Source: Candidatus Poribacteria bacterium (GTDB taxonomy: Bacteria > Poribacteria > DTPJ01 > WJIO01). From it: 13,280 nucleotides of DNA. The stretch is taken from assembly GCA_014730235.1 (NCBI GenBank), contig WJIO01000241.1:1-13280 (forward strand). The letters run 5' to 3'. The notes under the pieces are model-generated. The model saw nothing but the letters and a program-made list of their open reading frames with translations. It was not told the origin of the DNA and made no database searches. Below are positions 1-5,554 of the stretch, in pieces (position 1 is the first letter of the stretch; each line of letters starts with the position of its first letter). The position numbers were made by a program, and so were the translations under genes.

Positions 1-3
1 AGC

Positions 4-36
4 CGGTTTTTTCTCGAAACAACGATCAAAAAACCG
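4..36. terminator. Possible AT-rich hairpin/terminator
   Basis: CGGTTTTTT (4-12) is perfectly inverted as AAAAAACCG (28-36) around a 15-base loop, and five T follow on the plus strand. The stem is mostly A-T and no complete plus-strand gene runs into it, so its function is doubtful. It lies about 100 bases beyond the end of the last toxin tip. Confidence 0.3.
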
Positions 37-136
37 TTTTTGGGTTAGTTTTTAGCTGGTGTCAAACATCTTTTGAGATTTTCGTGAATTCATACATAAA
101 ATTATCGTTTAACAAATTCCACTTTTCATAGTGGAC

Positions 137-991
137 TCATATATTTATCAATGGAACATTTAGCTCTGTTTCAATTGAATTATAGAAATTGATTGATCTA
201 CCGAAAGAAAATGGATTAAATATTAGTTTTGTTTCTCCAAACGGGACGATGTCAACAGTTCCTATATGAATTCGAAGATCCAATTTATTGTAAGGTCTAT
301 TCCAATAAAAATTGCCAGAGATATTAGCTATAGAAACACCATACTTAAGGGATGATATACCCCCTGTTTCAAATTTAAACCTTCCTGTTTCCCTAAGCGT
401 TGCTGAAATAAATCTTGCATAAGGTGTAAATTCAAATGTTTCAAAACCAAACCCAAGTAAGTTGGTTTCCTTTTGGTATGTAAATCCTAACCTATAAATA
501 AAGGTAATAGTTCCTCCATTAAAGGTTGATGGATCATTCCAAACAGAACGGGCATTATAATACCACACTTTCCTCATAGCTGTACTAACCTCGCTGATGA
601 TATAATCTCGATCATTTGGATCCGGATTCAGGTTTGGATTGATATAAACTTGCTCCCAGCGGTATTTCAGACTTCGATTGTAATTACCGGTTTGAAGATT
701 CCATTTAATTTCTTGATAACCATCAGTAAATCCATATTGAGACAACGCATTAGCCATCATCATATCATATTCAAAATCATTCCTGGGACTATGAAGCGTC
801 CCATAACGTGGCCAGCTTATTCCGCCACCAGTACTGCCAGCTGGTCCTATATCATCCTGAATGCCACTTGCGGTTTGTGCCAGTATTCCGATTTTATACC
901 CGCTAGGGTCTGCGTATTTCAGGGGGTTGTTTAGGGCATATCGATAGTAGTAAGAACTGAAAATCACTAAACTCCAATTTTTATAAACCAT
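137..991 (-). CDS. Displaced Rhs C-terminal toxin tip (tip 5)
   Basis: This is a fragment of an Rhs protein, not a whole one. About 20 residues after the chosen ATG (989-991) it enters the end of the Rhs core (YRYALNNPLKYADPSGY), followed by about 115 residues almost identical to tip 4, up to KVWYY. After that the sequence is unique: about 140 residues rich in alternating polar and hydrophobic residues, suggesting beta strands, with no cysteine-rich or obvious nuclease motif. The outer-membrane-like look recalls the polymorphic toxin type 23 group, but I cannot confirm that. The ATG overlaps the end of the upstream lipoprotein gene by 11 bases, so it could be translated by coupling. A TTG at 997 is an alternative start. 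No open frame for an immunity gene follows in the 136 bases to the window edge. The Rhs N-terminal shell and export regions are absent, so on its own the product is probably not delivered; a silent donor cassette is the likeliest role. Confidence 0.75.
   Translation of the reverse strand: MVYKNWSLVIFSSYYYRYALNNPLKYADPSGYKIGILAQTASGIQDDIGPAGSTGGGISWPRYGTLHSPRNDFEYDMMMANALSQYGFTDGYQEIKWNLQTGNYNRSLKYRWEQVYINPNLNPDPNDRDYIISEVSTAMRKVWYYNARSVWNDPSTFNGGTITFIYRLGFTYQKETNLLGFGFETFEFTPYARFISATLRETGRFKFETGGISSLKYGVSIANISGNFYWNRPYNKLDLRIHIGTVDIVPFGETKLIFNPFSFGRSINFYNSIETELNVPLINI
557..953 (-). repeat. 397-bp direct repeat, copy in tip 5
   Basis: It matches 1725-2121 base for base apart from scattered substitutions, roughly 93-95% identical by eye, with a constant offset of 1168 and no indels. 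It codes for the end of the Rhs core plus the linker before the toxin domain. Identity stops abruptly at both edges, as expected of a recombination block. Confidence 0.9.
914..937 (-). repeat. Rhs-core scar, copy in tip 5
   Basis: A 24-base identical core, coding for ALNNPLKY at the end of the Rhs core, occurs four times in the window: 914-937, 2082-2105, 10569-10592 and 12004-12027. It marks where each displaced tip begins and is the obvious homology for tip exchange. Confidence 0.9.
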
Positions 992-1262
992 TACCAATCC
1001 GGATAACTACACTATCCTTCCTCGAAACAAAAACTCGAAAATGATCAGAATACCCTGATGGTGATAGGTAGAGCAACTCGTATTCATCAATATTAAACGA
1101 GTGTATAATAGTTTTTTCTGGATCTCCCATAATCCGTTTAACCTCGTCAAGTGTCATACCTACTTCAACCTTATTTATGTTTTCAGCATTACTTTTAGAA
1201 ACACCTGAAGAACAGCTGATAGTAAGTAAAAGTACCGTATATACAATGGCAAAGGTTTTCAT
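981..1262 (-). CDS. Putative immunity lipoprotein with SmpA/OmlA-like fold (immunity 4)
   Basis: The 93-residue product starts with a lipoprotein signal peptide: MK, then a hydrophobic stretch, then a lipobox-like TISC with Cys17 as the lipidated residue. The mature part holds VEVGMTLDEVKRIMGDPEK, the hallmark opening of the SmpA/OmlA (BamE-type) fold, followed by strands ending in RVFVSRKDSVV. The ATG follows the TAA of the tip 4 toxin with no gap, and its own end overlaps the next tip by 11 bases, so all three are probably co-transcribed. Position and size point to the immunity protein of tip 4, held at the periplasmic face of a membrane. A housekeeping BamE role is unlikely in this setting. 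The immunity role is inferred from gene order. Confidence 0.7.
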   Translation of the reverse strand: MKTFAIVYTVLLLTISCSSGVSKSNAENINKVEVGMTLDEVKRIMGDPEKTIIHSFNIDEYELLYLSPSGYSDHFRVFVSRKDSVVIRIGNGL

Positions 1263-2282
1263 TTATCTATAAATTAGCCAATTATGAAACGATGTTGACC
1301 AATCTTTTGTGAATTTACCTGTATAGAAATAGTAAGTTCCAAATGAGGAACCTACCTTATTTGAATAAATATCTTGTCTGTCAAATGCACTACCTCTTAT
1401 ATCCTTGCCAAAATATGGTCCAAACCACTGAATCAACTCTATCCCAAGACCAAGCACGTTTCCCATTACTGGATTTCCCTGATAAACCATTGTTCCTCCA
1501 AAACCAACGACCATTACATGTCTCATGTCCATAATTCTTCCATCATTAGGATTTATTACCATTCTCATTGTAGGACCACCTGGCAATCCGTCTTTTCTTG
1601 GTTCCTGATTTATAATTTGAAAATATGATCTATCTCGATTCTCAATCCAAAAGTCTTGCACACTATAGACAGGCAATCCATGAGTTTTATTATATGGATT
1701 GCTATTTTGAGAAGTTAATGTTTCATAATACCATACTTTCCTCATAGCTGTACTAACCTCGCTGATGATGTAGTCTCGATCACTTGGGTCCGGATTCAGG
1801 TTTGGATTGATATAAACCTGCTCCCAGCGGTATTTCAGACTTCTATTGTACCTTCCTGATTGAAGATTCCATTTAACTTCCTGATAACCATCAGTAAATC
1901 CATATTGAGATAACGTATTAGCCATCATTATATCATATTCAAAATCGTTCCTGGGACTATGAAGCGTCCCATAGCGAGGCCAGCTAATTCCACCACCAGC
2001 ACTGCCAATTGGTCCGATGTCATCTTGAATGCCACTTGCGGTTTGTGCCAGTATTCCGATTTTATACCCGCTAGGGTCTGCGTATTTCAGGGGGTTGTTT
2101 AGGGCATATCGATAGCAGTAAACCCCCTTTGAGGTCGAGCTCGCGCAATAAATAACCCCATTTTCTTTGTACACACGGGTAAGTACAGGATCCTTTGTCT
2201 TCTGTTCGGCGACTGGATCCTGCATTACAAAATAACTGTACTGCTGAGCAACCGAGGCTGTATAATGGGACTCGCTAAACAT
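1263..2282 (-). CDS. Rhs C-terminal toxin tip (tip 4)
   Basis: The 339-residue frame has an unusual N-terminus. Its first 55 or so residues are unlike an Rhs core, then YCYRYALNNPLKYADPSGY enters the core end and linker shared with tip 5. The unique tip after KVWYY holds a segment with DGRIMDMRHVMVVG, an internal ELIQW and SAFDRQDIYSN near the C-terminus. These clustered Asp, His, Glu and Asn residues look like a conserved active-site set of an Rhs tip family, but I cannot name the enzyme. The start (ATG 2280-2282) lies where the non-coding left end of the island begins, so the first residues may be a junction product. The lipoprotein partner suggests action in the cell envelope. It lacks the Rhs shell and any delivery domain. 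Confidence 0.75.
   Translation of the reverse strand: MFSESHYTASVAQQYSYFVMQDPVAEQKTKDPVLTRVYKENGVIYCASSTSKGVYCYRYALNNPLKYADPSGYKIGILAQTASGIQDDIGPIGSAGGGISWPRYGTLHSPRNDFEYDIMMANTLSQYGFTDGYQEVKWNLQSGRYNRSLKYRWEQVYINPNLNPDPSDRDYIISEVSTAMRKVWYYETLTSQNSNPYNKTHGLPVYSVQDFWIENRDRSYFQIINQEPRKDGLPGGPTMRMVINPNDGRIMDMRHVMVVGFGGTMVYQGNPVMGNVLGLGIELIQWFGPYFGKDIRGSAFDRQDIYSNKVGSSFGTYYFYTGKFTKDWSTSFHNWLIYR
1725..2121 (-). repeat. 397-bp direct repeat, copy in tip 4
   Basis: Partner of 557-953. The copies are ungapped, differ mainly at synonymous-looking positions, and diverge completely after the codons for KVWYY and before those for YRYALNN. Confidence 0.9.
2082..2105 (-). repeat. Rhs-core scar, copy in tip 4
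   Basis: Identical 24-base core described at 914-937. Here it is preceded by an open frame with no stop, unlike the scars of tips 2 and 3. Confidence 0.9.
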
Positions 2283-2305
2283 CTATTATAAAGTTATGTT
2301 TTTTC

Positions 2306-2319
2306 TTTTCAGTTGAAAA
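2306..2319. repeat. TTTTCAnnTGAAAA palindrome
   Basis: A 14-base near-perfect inverted repeat, TTTTCAGTTGAAAA, 24 bases from the tip 4 start. Exact TTCAnnTGAA also occurs at 170-179, 4656-4665, 5199-5208 and 7206-7215, with a one-base variant at 5377-5386. About 0.2 would be expected in 13.3 kb of random sequence. Confidence 0.6.
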
Positions 2320-2349
2320 CAGAAAAGCCGGTATAATTCCTGTCTCCGC

Positions 2350-2389
2350 GCAGCTGCCGGCCCGTTCATATCCCCTCGCCGTCAGCTGC
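2350..2389. repeat. Inverted repeat, 12-bp arms
   Basis: GCAGCTGCCGGC (2350-2361) faces GCCGTCAGCTGC (2378-2389) with one mismatch and a 16-base loop. No T-tract follows, so it is not a simple terminator. Confidence 0.6.
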
Positions 2390-2409
2390 TCCCCTTCGCC
2401 TCCCACCTT

Positions 2410-2448
2410 GTTGCTTGCCCCCGGCTGGAGTGGCCGGGGCAGCGCAAC
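2410..2448. repeat. Strong GC hairpin
   Basis: CCCCGGC (2419-2425) pairs with GCCGGGG (2433-2439) over a 7-base loop. Outside it GTTGC (2410-2414) pairs with GCAAC (2444-2448), giving a two-step stem next to the first 133-bp element. Confidence 0.6.
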
Positions 2449-2455
2449 CCCAAGA

Positions 2456-2588
2456 CTGCTTAACATAATGAGACATTATAGTCGCAACACGCAGAACTAA
2501 TGTTGGCTGTTCATTTGCAGGCGGTTCCGGATCTACAGTACCTGGTTCTCCCGGTGATTGGCCTATAATACGGCATTATGTTAAGCAG
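2456..2588. repeat. 133-bp element A bounded by inverted dif-like sites
   Basis: The outer arms CTGCTTAACATAATG (2456-2470) and CATTATGTTAAGCAG (2574-2588) are a perfect 15-base inverted repeat. After a 4-base unpaired step, ATTATAG (2475-2481) pairs with CTATAAT (2563-2569). Each end reads as a recombinase core site: TGCGACTATAA, 7 bases, TTATGTTAAGC on the minus strand at 2458-2486, and TTGGCCTATAA, 7 bases, TTATGTTAAGC on the plus strand at 2558-2586. The second arm resembles the XerD arm of dif. GCTTAAC and GTTAAGC also fit the RYYYAAC/GTTRRRY ends of integron attC sites, and 133 bp is within the usual attC range. A conserved inner segment at 2530-2551 is shared, inverted, with element B. 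Confidence 0.65.
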
Positions 2589-2674
2589 CCCCTTTGCCTG
2601 CCCGCATACCGTTATCACCGGGGTTTCATCAACCAAGCCAGGGAACTACGGGTTTGGGCGTGTTGGCGCGGGCG

Positions 2675-2807
2675 CTATTTAACATAATTGCCTTATAGGA
2701 CCCGGCTTGTATTTCAGGATGGAGAACTGGTAAGGCGTAGATCGTCGTTTTTGATTTGACCCGGTCAGTACCACCGGGCTACTATAAGATGCTGTTATGT
2801 TAAATAG
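2675..2807. repeat. 133-bp element B bounded by inverted dif-like sites
   Basis: It has the same length and design as element A. Outer arms CTATTTAACATAA (2675-2687) and TTATGTTAAATAG (2795-2807) are perfectly inverted; inner arms CTTATAG (2692-2698) and CTATAAG (2782-2788) pair across a short internal loop. The right end reads GGCTACTATAA, 7 bases, TTATGTTAAAT (2777-2805), and the left end the same on the minus strand with a 5-base spacer (2677-2703). TTATGTTAAAT equals the XerD arm of Escherichia coli dif, as I recall it. The inner segment 2721-2743 aligns with the reverse complement of 2530-2551, so A and B are diverged copies. No target-site duplication flanks either. Confidence 0.65.
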
Positions 2808-2817
2808 TCTTAGCCGT

Positions 2818-2846
2818 TGTTTTGCCCCCTTAACCAGGGCAAAACA
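2818..2846. repeat. Hairpin, 10-bp perfect stem
   Basis: TGTTTTGCCC (2818-2827) pairs perfectly with GGGCAAAACA (2837-2846) over a 9-base loop, just beyond element B. Confidence 0.65.
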
Positions 2847-2865
2847 GCAGGGGCGGCCAGGGGGA

Positions 2866-2924
2866 ACAAAACAAAAGACCGGGCGAGCCTTGAGCGTCAG
2901 CGAGAGGCGGGGATTTTGTTTTGT
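2866..2924. repeat. Inverted repeat, 11-bp perfect arms
   Basis: ACAAAACAAAA (2866-2876) is perfectly inverted as TTTTGTTTTGT (2914-2924), enclosing a GC-rich 37-base segment. It ends 14 bases past the toxin gene's stop. Transcripts from the toxin gene would run into it, so it may act as a 3' stabilising structure, though it is not a classical terminator. Confidence 0.55.
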
Positions 2925-2937
2925 GGGGACAGATTCT

Positions 2938-3234
2938 CTAGTAGGGCAGTTTTTCAGGATCCTGCCGGTTGTCCCAGAAGACAAGTAACTGCAATTCCTT
3001 CTTCCGTGGCCTTACCCGATAATACAAGGTATTGTACTTGGTGACAAATCCCTTTCTGACGTTCCGCTTTTTCCTGGATTCCTCGAACATCTCAGGGTTT
3101 TGCTTGAGTTGTTCCAGCAGACAATCAACCTCGCTAATGAAGTTTTGGGTTTCTTTTTCAGTCCAGGCTTTTTCCAGATAATCAAGGATTTTTAAATATG
3201 TATGCCTTGCTGTGGGTGTCCAGAGGATCTCCAT
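2938..3234 (-). CDS. ParE/RelE-family toxin of a type II toxin-antitoxin module
   Basis: The 98-residue product has the compact ParE/RelE layout: an N-terminal strand (MEILWTPTARHTYLKIL), two helices with EKETQNFISEVDCLLEQLKQNP, then strands RKGFVTKYNTLYYRV and ELQLLVFWDNRQDPEKL ending in the family's typical NRQDP-like tail. Such toxins either inhibit gyrase or cut mRNA on the ribosome; which applies here cannot be told. Its ATG overlaps the antitoxin's TAA by one base (TAATG), the usual antitoxin-first coupling. It sits at the 3' end of the recombinase gene block and probably stabilises the island by post-segregational killing. Confidence 0.85.
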   Translation of the reverse strand: MEILWTPTARHTYLKILDYLEKAWTEKETQNFISEVDCLLEQLKQNPEMFEESRKKRNVRKGFVTKYNTLYYRVRPRKKELQLLVFWDNRQDPEKLPY

Positions 3235-3485
3235 TAGTCCGGGTTGTATTTGTCCCGGACTTTTTTCATCACTTCCTCATGGGGTATCAGTTCTCCTCGA
3301 TCCGCCTCAGCAAGGCCTTTTTCGACAGCCGCCTTTTCAGCCTCACTGATCTCATCCCACCAGTCAGATCCCTTCTCTTTTTTAAATACCGCTTCCACCT
3401 TAGCCAGCACAGAAGGCTTTTCGGTATTTAGGATCATTTGGACCAACTCCAGTTTTTTCGCCTGTAGATTCATGATTGCCTTCAT
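3234..3485 (-). CDS. Antitoxin paired with the ParE/RelE toxin
   Basis: The product is 83 residues, or 79 from the second ATG at 3473. It is highly charged and helical, with the segment EKAAVEKGLAEADRGELIPHEEVMKKVRDKY at the C-terminus. This is the pattern of the 'addiction module component' antitoxins that sit in front of ParE/RelE toxins: a regular helix, then a short toxin-wrapping tail containing the G-x-x-x-P-H-E-E-V motif. No clear DNA-binding domain is visible in the first 40 residues. A Bacteroidota-type -7 box lies 9 bases before the first ATG, so the pair has its own promoter apart from the recombinases 40 bases upstream. Confidence 0.8.
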   Translation of the reverse strand: MKAIMNLQAKKLELVQMILNTEKPSVLAKVEAVFKKEKGSDWWDEISEAEKAAVEKGLAEADRGELIPHEEVMKKVRDKYNPD

Positions 3486-3493
3486 TACATATA

Positions 3494-3501
3494 CAAATTT
3501 A
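3494..3501 (-). promoter_or_regulatory. -7 box of the toxin-antitoxin promoter
   Basis: TAAATTTG on the minus strand matches the TAnnTTTG consensus exactly. It ends 9 bases before the antitoxin ATG, implying an almost leaderless message. A good -33 element is not evident. Confidence 0.45.
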
Positions 3502-3526
3502 CGGATTAATATCCATCTATGTTTTA

Positions 3527-4417
3527 CTATCTCAAAGGATGGAACAGCTCCAGCTGGCGGGTAAGGTCCGTAAGATCCTGCAGGCGGTAGCTTTCCGTTG
3601 TACGGATGCTTTTATGACCTGCCATGTACTGCACCTGGCGGATGTTGTATCGTTTCAGCCAGCCCATGATCACACTGGAGCGTATCTGCCGGCTACCCGT
3701 AACCTGGGGATCGATCCTTTTTACCCCACGCATAATCCTTGCGACCATTTCACCGGGTTTTTTAACCATAAACAGGTAAGCCCCGGGATCCTGCTTCTGC
3801 ATCTGGATCAACTGCGGCCTGGTTTTGTCCAGATAGGTTTTCATAGCCAGGACCTGCATGGTGTGCATATCAAGGATCCGGGCATTGCTTTTCCTGCCGG
3901 ATGGCACATAGAGTGTCCCTTTTTCAAGGTTCAGGTGCGCAGGCTCCAGGCGGGATAGCTGCCCGCTGTCCAGGCCCTGGAATATCATCAGCCCCAGTAC
4001 CACCGTATCGCGCTGATGGATCAGCCTGGCACGGCTCGAGCGGTGGTGCCATAAGGGAAGGTTTGCAAAGGCCTGGTAGATTTTCTCCAACTGCTGCTGT
4101 GACAGCACCTGCGGCAATGCCCTTCGGCCCGCCTGACGAAGCCGGATCCGCCGGAAAACATTATGGGTGGCACAACCGATCTCTACCAGGTAATCGAAGT
4201 AAATCCTTATGGAGTTTACCATCCCTGCGATGCTCTGATGCTTAATGCCTCGCTTGCGCTGGTGATCTATAAATTCCAGGACCTGGTTGTAGGTGATACC
4301 CTGCGGCTCGATGCTCTGGAGAGTGCACCATGATAAAAGCTGGCTTATATGGCTGTCCTGGACCTTTATGCTGCTCTCGGAGTATCCGCCGGCCTGGCGG
4401 TAACGCTTAAAACTCAT
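3527..4417 (-). CDS. Tyrosine recombinase with degenerate active site
   Basis: The 296-residue product keeps the two-domain layout: an N-terminal core-binding region (about 1-95) and a catalytic region (about 110-285). The motif that carries the first catalytic Arg reads QGLDSGQLSRL, with Asp150 in place of Arg. Lys176 is present in GRKSNAR. Box II reads RQIRSS, so Arg243 replaces the His while Arg246 remains. His268 in AGHKS and Tyr277 in TTESYR are intact. It may be an accessory subunit that binds DNA and supplies only some chemistry, acting with the intact recombinase upstream. I chose the ATG at 4415-4417, which overlaps the upstream stop (TAA) by 11 bases and gives a normal N-terminus; a start at 4459 would add 14 unlikely residues. 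A related Bacteroidota family may have lost the box II His generally, so the Asp is the more telling change. Confidence 0.85.
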   Translation of the reverse strand: MSFKRYRQAGGYSESSIKVQDSHISQLLSWCTLQSIEPQGITYNQVLEFIDHQRKRGIKHQSIAGMVNSIRIYFDYLVEIGCATHNVFRRIRLRQAGRRALPQVLSQQQLEKIYQAFANLPLWHHRSSRARLIHQRDTVVLGLMIFQGLDSGQLSRLEPAHLNLEKGTLYVPSGRKSNARILDMHTMQVLAMKTYLDKTRPQLIQMQKQDPGAYLFMVKKPGEMVARIMRGVKRIDPQVTGSRQIRSSVIMGWLKRYNIRQVQYMAGHKSIRTTESYRLQDLTDLTRQLELFHPLR

Positions 4418-5363
4418 TGTCCAGGTGAGTGTAGATCTGCGTGCTTTCCAGGGACTCATGGCCCAGGAACTGCTGGATCATCTCGATCTGCATGCCCGAC
4501 TGCATCAGGTGGGTGGCAATGGAGTGGCGAAGCGTGTGCAGCGAGGGGCGCTTTTCCTGCAAACTGACACTGCCGCTTCGTTTGACAAGTTTGTGGAGAC
4601 TATGCGTCAGGGCCTGGTCGCTGCACCGCCCGCCGAACTGGTTTACAAAAAAGCCTTCAGTTGAAAAAGAAGATGTCGATACCAAAAAGGGTCTTCCCAC
4701 CAGCAGGTACTCAGTGATATGTTCCCGGCTCCTTAAAGATACCGGCACGTAGCGCTCCTTGCTGCCCTTACCCTTGCGAACAAGGATCAGGCCTCGCTGG
4801 GTAAGCACATCCGATACATCCAACCCTGTTCCCTCGCTTCTTCTCAGTCCGCATCCGTAATAGATTCCCAGCATGGCCCTGTCACGCTGTGAGATGGCCC
4901 GTTGCAGAGCCCGGGGCTCAGACCGGGTAAAATGCCCCTGGTAATATGTGGCATCATACAGGGACGTGATATCCCCCCTGGTGAGGATCCCACGGGGATG
5001 GTAGTTTTCTTCAAGATAGGACAGGTTGTCCAGTGTAAAGGACCCGGCGGTGCCGCTCTGGCGAAGGTATTCAAAGAACTTATTGACCGAGCTTACTCCC
5101 ACGTTGATCGTGGCACTGCTCAGGCCCGCTCCATGCAACTTGTTCTGCCGGCGTTTCAGGTAACGTACAAAGCGGCCCGCCTTATACGCTGTTATCTTTT
5201 CAACTGAAGTAATCCCTGAGCGCTCCAGGTACAACAAAAACTCCCGGATGTTCCTTTTTCTTGTCTGGACCGTCGAAGGGCTGTACCCGAGGGCTTGCAG
5301 CCAGCGTAAAAAATCCTTTTCAAGAGTAATAAACTGTTTGCTGTGGATCTGCTCGGTAATCAT
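4407..5363 (-). CDS. XerC/D-like tyrosine recombinase (intact active site)
   Basis: The 318-residue product matches the phage-integrase family in length and order. The SAM-like core-binding domain is about 10-115, and the catalytic domain has Arg174 (CGLRRSEG), Lys199 (KGKGSKER), His276 and Arg279 (HTLRHS), His302 (LGHES) and the nucleophile Tyr311 (IYTHLD). It would cut and rejoin DNA at paired core sites; the dif-like sites at 2456-2807 are candidates. A variable loop at 228-237 contains SSFSTE, encoded by a 19-base sequence that recurs exactly in the primase gene. The gene overlaps the degenerate recombinase by 11 bases, so the two are translationally coupled and probably made in similar amounts. 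The ATG is preceded by a T-rich leader without a Shine-Dalgarno sequence, as usual in Bacteroidota. Confidence 0.92.
   Translation of the reverse strand: MITEQIHSKQFITLEKDFLRWLQALGYSPSTVQTRKRNIREFLLYLERSGITSVEKITAYKAGRFVRYLKRRQNKLHGAGLSSATINVGVSSVNKFFEYLRQSGTAGSFTLDNLSYLEENYHPRGILTRGDITSLYDATYYQGHFTRSEPRALQRAISQRDRAMLGIYYGCGLRRSEGTGLDVSDVLTQRGLILVRKGKGSKERYVPVSLRSREHITEYLLVGRPFLVSTSSFSTEGFFVNQFGGRCSDQALTHSLHKLVKRSGSVSLQEKRPSLHTLRHSIATHLMQSGMQIEMIQQFLGHESLESTQIYTHLDNEF
4656..4674. repeat. 19-bp repeat in the recombinase gene
   Basis: TTCAGTTGAAAAAGAAGAT is identical to 7206-7224 inside the primase gene. In both it is read on the minus strand in the same frame, as SSFSTE, in a loop or linker. 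It includes the TTCAnnTGAA palindrome. Confidence 0.8.
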
Positions 5364-5436
5364 TGGTTTGAAAAATCTCAGTTGAAAAAAAAGTAAAGTG
5401 TGAGGCGGGTAAAAAAGGGGTGCTGCTTGTCCCCCC

Positions 5437-5454
5437 TGTGAAGCTTGTGAAACT
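5437..5454. repeat. Iteron-like repeats, distal pair
   Basis: TGTGAAGCT (5437-5445) and TGTGAAACT (5446-5454) are adjacent direct repeats. The second extends into TGTGAAACTC (5446-5455), perfectly inverted as GAGTTTCACA (5496-5505), bracketing the terminator-like hairpin. Confidence 0.65.
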
Positions 5455-5460
5455 CACTTT

Positions 5461-5493
5461 AAAAAGCCCCGCAAGCCTTGCCCTCAGAGGGCT
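5461..5493 (-). terminator. Intrinsic terminator after the primase gene
   Basis: Read on the minus strand, AGCCC (from 5493) pairs with GGGCT (to 5465) and is followed by TTTTT. The interior folds further: CCCTCAGAGGG (5481-5491) and GCAAGCCTTGC (5471-5481). It lies 60 bases past the primase stop and 98 before the recombinase start, so the recombinases may depend on read-through or their own promoter. Confidence 0.6.
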
Positions 5494-5513
5494 GGGAGTT
5501 TCACATTGTAGGG

Positions 5514-5554
5514 TGTGAAGCTCATGTGAACCCCTGTGAAGCTATGTGAAGCTC
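5514..5554. repeat. Iteron-like repeats, four tandem copies
   Basis: TGTGAAGCTC (5514), TGTGAACCCC (5525), TGTGAAGCTA (5535) and TGTGAAGCTC (5545) follow each other every 10-11 bases, i.e. once per helical turn on the same face. The last copy runs into the primase stop codon. Such spacing beside a replication protein gene is typical of iterons bound by an initiator, making this a candidate origin or control site. Confidence 0.65.

Larger units (their letters stand above)
2283..2937. other. Non-coding, hairpin-rich left end of the island
   Basis: About 650 bases without a credible gene. It is much richer in G and C than the toxin cassettes on its left and is packed with inverted repeats: 2350-2389, 2410-2448, the 133-bp elements at 2456 and 2675, 2818-2846 and 2866-2924. 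The open frames crossing it start inside the inverted repeats and have Pro/Arg/Lys-rich translations typical of non-coding DNA. It looks like an end or attachment region of a mobile element. Confidence 0.6.

Noticed and set aside
2275-2466. 63-codon minus-strand frame
   Set aside because: Starts inside the inverted arm of element A and spans two GC-rich hairpins; its translation has no recognisable domain.
2456-2807. Calling these true integron attC sites
   Set aside because: No integron integrase with its characteristic extra domain is present and no cassette genes lie between them; only the resemblance is claimed.
2679-2984. 101-codon minus-strand frame
   Set aside because: Overlaps element B, two hairpins and the end of the toxin gene; the Arg/Pro/Lys-rich translation looks like read-through of structured DNA.
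4349-4752. Plus-strand frames opposite the recombinase genes
   Set aside because: Antisense to catalytic motifs of both recombinases; high GC creates long shadow frames.
5437-5554. CRISPR array
   Set aside because: Units are 9-11 bases with no unique spacers and no cas genes.
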